Shown in pieces: positions 36,812 through 44,935 of a stretch of 64,000 nucleotides of DNA (position 1 is its first letter; every line of letters starts with the position of its first letter). The notes beneath the pieces were generated by a model. It was given only the letters and a program-made list of their open reading frames with translations, made no database searches and was not told the DNA's origin. The stretch is from Simiduia sp. 21SJ11W-1 (lineage in GTDB: Bacteria > Pseudomonadota > Gammaproteobacteria > Pseudomonadales > Cellvibrionaceae). A program made the position numbers and the translations under genes. The stretch is taken from positions 2,821,501 through 2,885,500 of the forward strand of contig NZ_CP090959.1 of NCBI RefSeq assembly GCF_024138675.1, given 5' to 3'.

Positions 36812-36938
36812 AATACCGCATCTGTGCCGCCCGCGCGAGCAGCGCCTAAAGCCTATGAAATAGCGCAAACCTGCGCCTGCGGCGCAACCCCAACGCGCAG
36901 GCATTGGGGCTTTGCAAAGGAATTAGCACAGCAAGGCG

Positions 36939-38108
36939 TTAGTGCTTTAACGTGCGCCCGGCCTGGCGCACTAACTCTGATACGGCGTGATGAAAGCGCA
37001 TGAATACCGTGCGAATTAAGGCCAGTGTGACATTCGCGCCCTCAACCAGCACCACACCCACAAGCTGTGCCATACGCTTGATTAAGCGCAACACCCAAAA
37101 AGACACATCCTTGGCGAAATCCAACGCCTTGTGCATCAGCATGGCGAGGCGATCGAGCAGGGTAAAGGTTGTGCTACCAGCCATGACAACAGCCACACCG
37201 GCAAGGTTGATGAGCTTCTTCACCACCCACAAAACCGCGGCACTTACTACTCGGGCTGTGTTTAAGGTGAGCGAGGCGATGCCATCAGATTTCAGCCATT
37301 GCTCAACGGCCCCATCCAATACATCTTTTGGCCGCTTGGCACGCAAGGTTTGCCAGGCCAAACCGGTTTTGCCGTCGCCTTTGGTAGAGGCAATGTAGCG
37401 CACCATGCTGTGAAATTCCCAAGGCTTTAAATGCAGGCCCGACGGCAACAGTAGGTCGCCTTTGCCGCCATCGGGAATGTGCATAAAAGGCCAAGTGGGC
37501 ACCATGGGCACAGGATCTGTTTGGTGGTAAACGCGAAATACATTGCTAGGCCCAATGCGCCGCTCAGCACTGTTGGCAAAGAAATCCAGGCCTACCCTTG
37601 GGCTGCCAAAAGTGTACAGCTTGATCTCGCGGCCAGAGGTGGATTTCAACCAGTCGGCGGCAAGGGTTGCAAGTGCGCCACCAAGGCTATGGCCCACACA
37701 ATGGATGGTATGCACACCGGCTGAAAATGTTGGCAGCGCGCCAGAAAAAGAGGTGAAGGCATCCTGAAACCCTTGATGCACCTTGCCACCGGAATTGGAG
37801 TTTTTTAAGCCCGCGTTTAAGTCGGTGAGAGCATCCATGAGGCTTGCGGTGCCTTTAATGGCCACAATTGCCTGGCCTTCGTAGGGCGTGTCTTTTTTAC
37901 CCTCAGCGGCAACGGCCATCATGTGAGCAGTTTTCAGCAAAATACCGCCGGTTTTACCCACAATACCTTTGGCTTCCATACTTGAGTCTTCACCCAACTC
38001 AAAACTGTTTTTGTAGGCCGCATAAAATGCCTTGCGGGTGATGGGATTTTTAACATCGTAGATATCTGATGCCAGGTTGGCGACAAATAACGGTTCCAGC
38101 TCTGCCAT
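36939..38108 (-). CDS. Class 3 lipase with hydrophobic C-terminal helices (possible toxin effector)
   Basis: A 389-residue protein with no signal peptide. A Lipase_3 domain carries GHSLGGA (nucleophile Ser141), Asp198 in HQTDPVP and His233 in EFHSMV as a likely triad. Residues 285-375 form several hydrophobic or amphipathic helices (AVLWVVKKLINLAGVAVVMA) that could insert in membranes. The lack of an export signal, this tail and the neighbouring small exported protein resemble antibacterial lipase effector and immunity pairs of type VI secretion. No T6SS gene is in the window, so this remains inference. AGGA precedes the ATG. Confidence 0.7.
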   Translation of the reverse strand: MAELEPLFVANLASDIYDVKNPITRKAFYAAYKNSFELGEDSSMEAKGIVGKTGGILLKTAHMMAVAAEGKKDTPYEGQAIVAIKGTASLMDALTDLNAGLKNSNSGGKVHQGFQDAFTSFSGALPTFSAGVHTIHCVGHSLGGALATLAADWLKSTSGREIKLYTFGSPRVGLDFFANSAERRIGPSNVFRVYHQTDPVPMVPTWPFMHIPDGGKGDLLLPSGLHLKPWEFHSMVRYIASTKGDGKTGLAWQTLRAKRPKDVLDGAVEQWLKSDGIASLTLNTARVVSAAVLWVVKKLINLAGVAVVMAGSTTFTLLDRLAMLMHKALDFAKDVSFWVLRLIKRMAQLVGVVLVEGANVTLALIRTVFMRFHHAVSELVRQAGRTLKH

Positions 38109-38171
38109 GTTTCACGTCCTTATAAAAAGAGTTCACCTGCCTCTACTGTTTACCTTTCAAAACGTCACTCG

Positions 38172-38630
38172 CTACCACTGGCAGCTGGTAAGCATCAACG
38201 CATCAAACTCCCGGCTCACTTGCGGCTCATCGGTGAGCTCGCAACGCAGCTTTACCGGCCGACCGCCCAGCTCTGCGTTTTCTTCGGGCTTGCGTTTGCT
38301 GTTAATCCATATCTCAAATTCTTGGCCCAGGTAGTGCACATGAATAGCCTGGGCCACCACAAACTCAACGGGCAGCAGCTGGGTAAGCGAGCGCTCGTGC
38401 AATTCTGGCAGCACCAGCTTGCCGGCATCGTCTGCGTAAAACTCATCCACATGCGGCTTTTGCCACTCAACCGTTCGCACAACCTTGGCGCCACTGGCAG
38501 GCTCGCCTTGATAGGTGAGCGTCAGGCTCATTTCCGAAAAGGTACATGCCTTACCGGCATCAAAAAAAGACATAGCTGCTCCATCTAGTGCAAACAACGC
38601 CGCAATCAGTATTATTATCAAGCGTGTCAC
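38172..38630 (-). CDS. Small exported DUF6795-like protein (possible immunity protein)
   Basis: A 152-residue protein with a hydrophobic N-terminus (LIIILIAALFALDGAA) that acts as a signal peptide or anchor, followed by FFDAGKACTFSEM, then a beta-rich domain (LTLTYQGEPASGAKVVRT) typical of DUF6795. The start is GTG at 38630 with AAGGA six bases upstream; an internal ATG at 38573 would remove the signal. It sits 63 bases upstream of the lipase gene and is likely co-transcribed. Protection of the periplasm from the lipase is a hypothesis. Confidence 0.6.
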   Translation of the reverse strand: MTRLIIILIAALFALDGAAMSFFDAGKACTFSEMSLTLTYQGEPASGAKVVRTVEWQKPHVDEFYADDAGKLVLPELHERSLTQLLPVEFVVAQAIHVHYLGQEFEIWINSKRKPEENAELGGRPVKLRCELTDEPQVSREFDALMLTSCQW

Positions 38631-38785
38631 AATGCATCCTTCACTAAACTTTTGTGCGGGCTACACGGGGCGTGCAGCACAATGTTTATGTGGTCAAAGT
38701 TATCGCTTGCCGCCAGCACTGTGTCAACGAAAACCGCCCAAGTGGCGCGCAACTGGTACCATGGTTCCCGCGCATTTTTTGCACC

Positions 38786-38815
38786 CATAAAAAAACGGCG
38801 CACAAGGCGCCGTTT
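38786..38815 (-). terminator. Rho-independent terminator of the glutamine-synthetase-family gene
   Basis: AAACGGCGC (38793-38801) and GCGCCGTTT (38807-38815) with a 5-base loop; the A-run on its left gives T's on the minus strand. It is 17 bases after the stop. Confidence 0.85.
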
Positions 38816-38831
38816 GTAAACCCAAGCTTAT

Positions 38832-40205
38832 TTAGAAAGCCAATAAGTAGGCATCGTACTCCATGCGCGTCACCGTGTGACGGAACTCATTGAGCTCCTG
38901 GTGCTTGGATGCGAGATAGGAACGCTGGAACACCTCGCCTAAATGCGTGCGCACAAAGTGCGAGCGCTCAAAGGCGTTCAGGGCATCGGGCCAGTACACA
39001 GGCAGCGAAGACTGCGCCTGACTGTAGGCATCACCTTCCATGGCCGCGGTGGGCTGCAGCTTGCGGGTAATGCCCTCATAGGCACCGGCCAAAATGGCTG
39101 CCAATACCAGGTAGGGGTTAGCATCGGCACCGCTTACACGGTGTTCGATACGGGTTGCGGCGAAATCATCTGATGGGATGCGCAGCGCCACGGTACGGTT
39201 TTCATAGCCCCAGGTAGGCGCCATAGGCGCGTAAGAGCCAGGTTGAAAACGGCGGTAAGAGTTAAAGTTTGGCGCGTACACCGCCATGGTTTCCACCATG
39301 GTCGATTGCACACCGGCAATGGCGTGCATCAAGGCTTCGCTGCCCTCTTCGGTTTCATTGTTGAAAATGTTGTGGCCTTTTTCATCAAGAATACTGAAGT
39401 GAACATGCATGCCGTTACCGGCCATGTCACCAAAGGGCTTGGCCATGAACGATGCGTTCAGGTCGTGACGACGGGCCACGCTCTTGATGACGCGCTTGAG
39501 CATCATGGCGTGATCGGCGGCACTGCAAGGGTCGTCTTCGTGGTGCAAATTAATTTCGTACTGCGCCGGTGCGAATTCTTTTACCAGCGTATCTACCGGT
39601 ACACCCAGGGTTTCGCAGGCCTCACGCATTTCGTGGAAGGCCTCTTCGTACTCCTGCATCAAATCCAGGCTGTAGGGCTGGCCGCCAATGGGGTAATCGG
39701 CGTTGGCATCACAGCCTGCGTGCACGGGCCGGCCGGCAGAATCGCGCTTTTCTTCGAGCAGATAAAACTCAAGCTCAATGGCCACTACGGGCGTTAAGCC
39801 AATGGCCTTGAATTTTTCAACAATGGTATCGAGCACTACCCGTGGGTCGCCCACGTAGGGCTGCTCTTCCAGATCGGCCATATGCACGAACATCTGGCCC
39901 ATGGGGCGGTCTGTCCATGGCACGCGGCTGAGGCTTGTGGCCACCGGCACACAAATGCCGTCGGCATCACCATCATCAAAAGCCACACCCGGTGCATCAC
40001 GGCCCCAGATATCGAAGTTCAAGGTGGTAACAGGCAGCTTCAAACCGCCCTTGAATGCCTTCAGCAGGTTATCCCGTGGCAACCATTTACCACGCAGTAC
40101 GCCGTTAATATCGGGCAACAACACCTCGATGGTTTCAATATCGGGGTTTTCTTCCAGGAACTTTTTCGCGAGTTCCAGATCTTTCGCTTCACTAGGGCCA
40201 AGCAT
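38832..40205 (-). CDS. Glutamine synthetase family, gamma-glutamylpolyamine ligase (PuuA-like)
   Basis: A 457-residue enzyme with the glutamine-synthetase fold: N-terminal beta-grasp (TIEVLLPDINGVLRGKWLPRD) and a catalytic domain with EFAPAQYEINLHHEDD and NGMHVHFSI. It lacks the adenylylation site of GlnA and resembles PuuA/SpuI enzymes that join glutamate to putrescine. The nearby SpuC-like aminotransferase supports polyamine degradation, but ethanolamine- or spermine-specific relatives are possible. The ATG at 40205 is preferred because GGAG lies six bases upstream; the frame opens slightly earlier. Confidence 0.82.
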   Translation of the reverse strand: MLGPSEAKDLELAKKFLEENPDIETIEVLLPDINGVLRGKWLPRDNLLKAFKGGLKLPVTTLNFDIWGRDAPGVAFDDGDADGICVPVATSLSRVPWTDRPMGQMFVHMADLEEQPYVGDPRVVLDTIVEKFKAIGLTPVVAIELEFYLLEEKRDSAGRPVHAGCDANADYPIGGQPYSLDLMQEYEEAFHEMREACETLGVPVDTLVKEFAPAQYEINLHHEDDPCSAADHAMMLKRVIKSVARRHDLNASFMAKPFGDMAGNGMHVHFSILDEKGHNIFNNETEEGSEALMHAIAGVQSTMVETMAVYAPNFNSYRRFQPGSYAPMAPTWGYENRTVALRIPSDDFAATRIEHRVSGADANPYLVLAAILAGAYEGITRKLQPTAAMEGDAYSQAQSSLPVYWPDALNAFERSHFVRTHLGEVFQRSYLASKHQELNEFRHTVTRMEYDAYLLAF

Positions 40206-40319
40206 GACCATCTCCATCAAACGCGCCGCCCGTTGGGGCAGCGCCTACTAAGGTATTCTTTAAAATTTAGCCGTTAATTCGGCCATTCACACTGATTTTG
40301 CCCGCTTGGGCCGGCTGGC

Positions 40320-41153
40320 TCAGCCAGCGGCACCCTGGCGGCCAAAATAGCCACGCAGCGGGTCTTGCCCGGGGGCGGCATCGAAGCACCCCAGCGAGTT
40401 AATAAACAGCGAAAACACTTCGGTTTGCGAGCTTACATCCAGCTTCTGATAGATGTTTTTACGGTGCCGGCGCAGGGTTTCTGTGGAAATTCCCAGTTTA
40501 TCGGCGGCAAAGCGCGTGGAATAACCACTGAGCATCAGGCCCAATACATCTTGCTCACGGGCGGTGAGCAAGGAGCGGCCGAACAGCGCAACAGCTTGGC
40601 GCACGCCGGCTTCTACGCCGGGCTTTGGCTGTTCAAACACCTTCACATGCTGGCTGATCAGTTGGGTCACCATGGGCGAGCAGGCGTTCAACAGGGCAAG
40701 TTCGGCGGCGCTAAAGGGCGGTGCCTGGCGGGCGCGCATCAGGCACAGGTGGATATGGGTGTGATCGTCGATATGGGCCACAAACACCACTTCATCGCAC
40801 ACATCCATGCCATCGTGCGGGCCACGCCCGGCGTCTTCAACGGCGGCGCGCCAATGGCTGAAGCCGGCTTCCATGTCGCCATTATGGGTGAGCTGATAGA
40901 AAGGGTCTTTGCGGTACAGGCCCGCCTGGTAGTCATCTACCTGCTGCTTGCGCTGAGCGCCGCTCAACCGGTGGAATAACACGCAGGGCTCGGGCTCTGA
41001 GTCTGTATAGCGCCACACTTGGGGGTAGTCGACAGGCAAGGTGGCAGACAGCGCGTCTACCAGGGCTGCGTAGAAATCGGGGCTGCCTAAACAGGCTACC
41101 GCCGTTGCGATCTCGCGATTCCAGACTTCTAAAGCCTGTGTATGCAGGGTCAT
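40320..41153 (-). CDS. LuxR-family transcription regulator
   Basis: A 277-residue protein. The C-terminal 65 residues form the LuxR-type helix-turn-helix (LLTAREQDVLGLMLSGYSTR, then DKLGISTETLRRHRKNIYQKLDV). The N-terminal 190 residues hold no recognisable ligand domain. It is divergent from the GntR gene and upstream of the PuuA-like gene on the same strand, so a role in polyamine control is plausible. A GCTGGC-TCA-GCCAGC hairpin sits at its 3' end, without a T-run. Confidence 0.8.
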   Translation of the reverse strand: MTLHTQALEVWNREIATAVACLGSPDFYAALVDALSATLPVDYPQVWRYTDSEPEPCVLFHRLSGAQRKQQVDDYQAGLYRKDPFYQLTHNGDMEAGFSHWRAAVEDAGRGPHDGMDVCDEVVFVAHIDDHTHIHLCLMRARQAPPFSAAELALLNACSPMVTQLISQHVKVFEQPKPGVEAGVRQAVALFGRSLLTAREQDVLGLMLSGYSTRFAADKLGISTETLRRHRKNIYQKLDVSSQTEVFSLFINSLGCFDAAPGQDPLRGYFGRQGAAG

Positions 41154-41318
41154 GATTCAACTGGGCCAGGGCCCATGCCTCTCTGATTTGCCTTCAAAAA
41201 ACCTGTGTCCAGCAACATAAACTGAACTATTATTCTGTTTTCGGGTCGTAAAAAACAGTTCACAAGCCCGCCCTGGGGCGGCTGCTTGCGGGTGGATCAC
41301 ATCGGCTTTTAAAAATAA

Positions 41319-41328
41319 TGTGATCACA
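41319..41328. promoter_or_regulatory. GntR-type operator in front of the gntR gene
   Basis: TGTGATCACA, a perfect palindrome, lies 52 bases before the gene. A possible -10 (GATAAT, 41343-41348) follows, so the site overlaps the -35 region and fits autoregulation. A weaker copy (GTGGATCACA) is at 41292-41301. Confidence 0.5.
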
Positions 41329-41379
41329 AAATCAACTTGTGGGATAATCTAACCCTGCCAATTAGCAAAGTCAAACCCC

Positions 41380-42060
41380 ATGAGCGAACCCACACCCGAA
41401 TTCAAGACACAACAGGAGCGCGTCTACTTTCAGCTGCGCGAGGCCATCCTGTGCGGGCGCTTCGTGCCGGGGCGGGCGGTGACCATTCGCGGCATTGCCG
41501 AAATGCTGGATGTCAGCCCCATGCCCGTGCGCGAAGCACTGCGCAGGCTAACCGCCGAGAACGCCCTGGCGCTGCAGGACAACCGCCGGGTAACCGTGCC
41601 GCTGATGACCGCCGGAAGGCTCGAGCAAATTGTGGAGGCCCGCATAGCGCTTGAGACCCAGGCCGCCCTGCGGGCCATGTCGCACATCTCGGCAGCAGAT
41701 CTGGCAAGGCTCAAAGCGCTGGATGACGAGGTAACCCGCGCCATTGAGGTGCAAGATGCCGAGAGCTACATCCGCACCAACCTGGAGTTCCACCTGAGCC
41801 TGTACCGCTACGGCCCGAACGACGTGATCATGCCGCTCATTGAGAGCCTATGGCTGCAAAGTGCACCTTTTATGCGGCTTGTGCTAAACCGAATAGGTTT
41901 GGGCTACCTCACCGATCGCCACGTACAGGCCACAGATGCCATCGCCAATCGCGACGCACTGGCGCTGAAACTGGCCATCGCCAGCGATATCCGCGAGGGC
42001 ATCGGCGCCCTTGGGCAGGAGGAACTGGAGGCTGCCATCGCCGAGGGCGAGGCTACCTAA
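41380..42060 (+). CDS. GntR/FadR-type (FCD) transcription regulator
   Basis: A 226-residue repressor-type protein. It has an N-terminal winged helix (about 10-75: YFQLREAILCGRFVPG, then IAEMLDVSPMPVREALRRL) and a C-terminal FCD ligand domain (about 80-215). It is immediately upstream of the SpuC-like aminotransferase gene. The same TGTGATCACA palindrome occurs before both genes, so it probably represses both until a polyamine or its product binds. Confidence 0.88.
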   Translation: MSEPTPEFKTQQERVYFQLREAILCGRFVPGRAVTIRGIAEMLDVSPMPVREALRRLTAENALALQDNRRVTVPLMTAGRLEQIVEARIALETQAALRAMSHISAADLARLKALDDEVTRAIEVQDAESYIRTNLEFHLSLYRYGPNDVIMPLIESLWLQSAPFMRLVLNRIGLGYLTDRHVQATDAIANRDALALKLAIASDIREGIGALGQEELEAAIAEGEAT

Positions 42061-42112
42061 GTTGACATAGGCCCAAATTGGGTACACCGGGGGTGTTGCC
42101 AAGCGCCCTCAA

Positions 42113-42126
42113 AATGTGATCACATT
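42113..42126. promoter_or_regulatory. GntR-type operator in front of the aminotransferase gene
   Basis: AATGTGATCACATT, a perfect 14-bp palindrome containing the same TGTGATCACA core as the gntR promoter, 94 bases before the aminotransferase ATG. It differs from a CRP site by lacking the six-base spacer. Confidence 0.55.
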
Positions 42127-42219
42127 ATTAAGACAAACATCGCTGCTGTCGGCACGGGCACCGCAAGCCCACCGGCAGCGCCAACCATCAACGCGCCCAC
42201 CCGCGCACGAGGAGGTTCC

Positions 42220-43593
42220 ATGAGCCAGGTTTACAAAGCGCGCTCTACCGCCGAATGGCAATCACTGGATGCCGGTCATTACCTGCACCCGTTTACCGAC
42301 TACAAAGATCAAATGGCGCGCGGCAGCCGCATCATTACCAAAGCGGAAGGCCCCTACATCTACACCTCTGAAGGCCAGAAAATTCTCGATGGCATGTCGG
42401 GCCTGTGGTGTTGCAATCTGGGCTATGGCCAGCAGGAAATCGCCGATGCCGTTGCGGCCCAGCTGGAAGAGCTGCCCTTTTACAACAGCTTTTTCCAGTG
42501 CGCGCACCCGCCATCCATTGAGCTTTCCGCCAAGCTGGCCGAAGTGGCCGCACCGCACATGAACAACGTGTTCTTCACAGGCTCCGGCAGTGAAGCCAAC
42601 GACACCGTGATTCGTATGGTGCACCGCTACTGGGATCTCAAGGGCGAGCCCGAGCGCAAGATCTTTATCAGCCGCAACAACGCCTACCACGGCTCCACCA
42701 TTGGTGGCGCAAGCCTAGGCGGCATGGGCGGCATGCACAGCCAGTTCACCCGCCTGCCCTACGTTCACCACGTAGACCAGCCCTACTGGTTCGGTGAGGG
42801 TGGCGACATGAACCCCGATGAGTTCGGCCTGCAAGCTGCGCGCTCACTGGAAGCCAAAATCAAAGAATTGGGTGCCAACAAAGTGGCCGCCTTCATTGCC
42901 GAGCCCATTCAAGGCGCAGGCGGCGTGATTGTGCCACCGGCCACCTACTGGCCAGAAGTGAAGCGCATTTGTAACGAATACGGCATCTTGCTGGTTACCG
43001 ATGAAGTGATTTGCGGTTTTGGCCGCACCGGCCACTGGTTTGGCGCCGACTACTTCAACGTTCAGCCGGATTTGATGCCCTTCGCCAAGGGCGTTACCAA
43101 CGGCTACCAGCCGCTCGGCGGCGTGATGGTTGGCGATCGGGTAGCAGACGTGCTGAAAACCCAGGGCGGCGAGTTCTACCACGGCTACACCTATTCGGGC
43201 CACCCCGCAGCCTGTGCGGCAGCACTGGCCACCATCAACATTTTGCAGCGCGATAAAATTCTCGAGCAAGTGCGTGAAACCAAGGGCGACTACCTGCAAA
43301 AGCAGTGGGCAACCCTGGCCGATCACCCCATTGTGGGCGAAGCACGCGGCGTAGGTTTTGTAGGCGCAATCGAGCTTACCAACGACAAATCTGCCCGCAC
43401 CCGTTTCGACGACAACGCCACCGCCGGTGCCCTGTGCCGCTCTGCGTGTATTGAAAACGGCCTGGTTATGCGCGCCGTGGGCGACACCATGATTATCGCC
43501 CCACCGCTGACCATGAGCCACGAAGAAATTGACGAGCTGGTCAACAAAGCCCGCAAAGCGCTCGACCTCACCGCAGAGCGTTTAGGCAAATAA
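42220..43593 (+). CDS. SpuC-like putrescine (omega-amino) aminotransferase
   Basis: A 457-residue class III PLP aminotransferase. Conserved parts include GMSGLWCCNLGYG, FFTGSGSEANDT, the AYHGST loop, LLVTDEVICGFGRTG and the PLP Lys in FAKGVTNGYQPLGG. The pattern matches putrescine- or omega-amino acid-pyruvate aminotransferases of the SpuC group. GGAGG lies before the ATG. Together with the PuuA-like ligase and GntR regulator it forms a polyamine catabolism locus. Preference for putrescine over beta-alanine is not decidable by eye. Confidence 0.85.
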   Translation: MSQVYKARSTAEWQSLDAGHYLHPFTDYKDQMARGSRIITKAEGPYIYTSEGQKILDGMSGLWCCNLGYGQQEIADAVAAQLEELPFYNSFFQCAHPPSIELSAKLAEVAAPHMNNVFFTGSGSEANDTVIRMVHRYWDLKGEPERKIFISRNNAYHGSTIGGASLGGMGGMHSQFTRLPYVHHVDQPYWFGEGGDMNPDEFGLQAARSLEAKIKELGANKVAAFIAEPIQGAGGVIVPPATYWPEVKRICNEYGILLVTDEVICGFGRTGHWFGADYFNVQPDLMPFAKGVTNGYQPLGGVMVGDRVADVLKTQGGEFYHGYTYSGHPAACAAALATINILQRDKILEQVRETKGDYLQKQWATLADHPIVGEARGVGFVGAIELTNDKSARTRFDDNATAGALCRSACIENGLVMRAVGDTMIIAPPLTMSHEEIDELVNKARKALDLTAERLGK

Positions 43594-43610
43594 ATTCCGT
43601 AGCAAGCCTC

Positions 43611-43634
43611 GGGGCGCACCAGCGCCCCTTTTTT
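43611..43634 (+). terminator. Rho-independent terminator of the aminotransferase gene
   Basis: GGGGCGC/GCGCCCC with a 4-base loop followed by six T's, 18 bases after the stop. Confidence 0.9.
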
Positions 43635-43745
43635 ATACCCGAAATTTCTGCATAACTGCGTGCTTTATATAAAAAACTACGCACCTATAACACCTTGACA
43701 TTATTACGTCACAAAAACCGCTTATACTTAAAACACTTCTAACGA

Positions 43746-43806
43746 AACCTCTCGGCAAACATCGCTCTGGGTTAGGTGAAGTATCGGTGTGTGCAGCCCA
43801 GAGGTT
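43746..43806 (+). other. Structured leader of the YbaK-like gene
   Basis: Two mutually exclusive pairings share one arm: AACCTCT (43746) with AGAGGTT (43800) and CTCTGGG (43765) with CCCAGAG (43797). They lie in a leader of about 160 bases before the gene. The 271-bp gap otherwise shows only an A/T-rich promoter-like part with TTGACA at 43695. Confidence 0.35.
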
Positions 43807-43905
43807 GCCAACACATTGAAACCGAAGGTGCTGCCGGCGCAGCGTCCCTTTCGCGCTTGCAGCAGCTACCGCGTTTGTTAAATTGCACGGTATTGGAGGC
43901 GTTTT

Positions 43906-44466
43906 ATGGGACTTGCCAGTAATCTTGCGCGCTTTTTGTCGCACAAAAAAGTGCCCTTTGAAGTTGTTTCCCACCAGTATGCTGAAGGCAGCGTAAACAC
44001 CGCCAACAGCGCTCATATCTCCCCCCTTCAGCTCGCCAAGGCCGTGGTCTTTCGCGATGAAGACATGTACTACACCGTGGCCGTATTGCCCGCCAATTAC
44101 AAAGTAAAGCGGCACACCCTCAACCAGATTTTCGATCGGCACCTGGAACTTGCCGGTGAAGATGAGCTGGAGGTACTGTTTGAAGATTGCGCGCCCGGCG
44201 CCATTCCGATTCTAGGCCAGGCCTATGGCCTTCGGGTAATTTGGGACGATGCCCTGTCGCTGCAGGAAGAAGTGTACATGGAGGCCGGCGATCACGAGCA
44301 CCTGATTAAACTCAAGCGCGATGACTTTCTCTCACTGATGGAGAATAACTTGCACGAGCGATTTTCCTGTGAACGCCAGCGGGCAAAAACCGCGCGACTT
44401 TTGCGATACATTCGCTCAAAAGGTTATGAGTGGAACGAGCCTGAGCCGGTTTTCGCACAAAACTGA
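43906..44466 (+). CDS. YbaK/ProX-type aminoacyl-tRNA deacylase domain protein
   Basis: A 186-residue protein. The N-terminal 150 residues match the YbaK/aminoacyl-tRNA editing fold: VVSHQYAEG, SPLQLAKAVVFRD, YYTVAVLPANYKV and CAPGAIPILGQAYGL. Such proteins remove mischarged amino acids in trans. The last 35 residues are basic and helical. GGAGG precedes the ATG. Specificity (Pro, Cys or other) is not readable. The long structured leader is unusual for such a gene. Confidence 0.82.
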   Translation: MGLASNLARFLSHKKVPFEVVSHQYAEGSVNTANSAHISPLQLAKAVVFRDEDMYYTVAVLPANYKVKRHTLNQIFDRHLELAGEDELEVLFEDCAPGAIPILGQAYGLRVIWDDALSLQEEVYMEAGDHEHLIKLKRDDFLSLMENNLHERFSCERQRAKTARLLRYIRSKGYEWNEPEPVFAQN

Positions 44467-44521
44467 TTGCGCTTGCCGGTCGCCTATGGCCGGCAGTTGC
44501 GAGGTTGAATTAGCAGACTGA

Positions 44522-44935
44522 TTAAAAATCAACCTTGCCGCGATTTTGTTTTATGCCACTGCGCACACTCTTGCCCTTTAAGCGCCGCCCTTTGGCCCCT
44601 TTAGAAGGGCGCGTGGGGCGCCGCTTTTTACGTACTTCGCTGGCGGCTATGATGATTTCCCGCAGCCGCTCAAGGGCCGCCAGTTTATTTTTTTGCTGGG
44701 TGCGAAACTCCTGCGCGCGCAATACCAGCACACCCTCTTTAGTTAACCTGGAATCGCCACTATTAAGCAGCGTTTGGCGACAATGCTCATTAATTAGCGA
44801 TGAATGTTGCACATCAAAGCGCAACTGTACCGCCGTTGCCACCTTATTCACATTTTGGCCGCCATTGCCCTGGGCGAGGGTAAAGCTGATGTCTACCTCG
44901 CGCTCCAGCTGCTCCATAAAACTTGGGGGAATCAT
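44522..44935 (-). CDS. arfB: Alternative ribosome-rescue factor ArfB
   Basis: A 137-residue release-factor-like hydrolase that frees peptidyl-tRNA on stalled ribosomes. It has the catalytic GGQ in LAQGNGGQNVNKV and a long basic C-terminal tail (RKKRRPTRPSKGAKGRRLKG) that enters the mRNA channel. No codon-recognition domain is present. The ATG at 44935 overlaps the last codons of lhgO by four bases, so it is co-translated with it. Confidence 0.93.
   Translation of the reverse strand: MIPPSFMEQLEREVDISFTLAQGNGGQNVNKVATAVQLRFDVQHSSLINEHCRQTLLNSGDSRLTKEGVLVLRAQEFRTQQKNKLAALERLREIIIAASEVRKKRRPTRPSKGAKGRRLKGKSVRSGIKQNRGKVDF

Noticed and set aside
42115-42124. TGTGATCACA as a CRP site
   Set aside because: CRP sites need six bases between TGTGA and TCACA; here the halves are fused, which suits GntR-type sites better.
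43695-43728. TTGACA and TATACT as a sigma-70 promoter for the YbaK-like gene
   Set aside because: The spacing is 22 bases, too long for a normal promoter.
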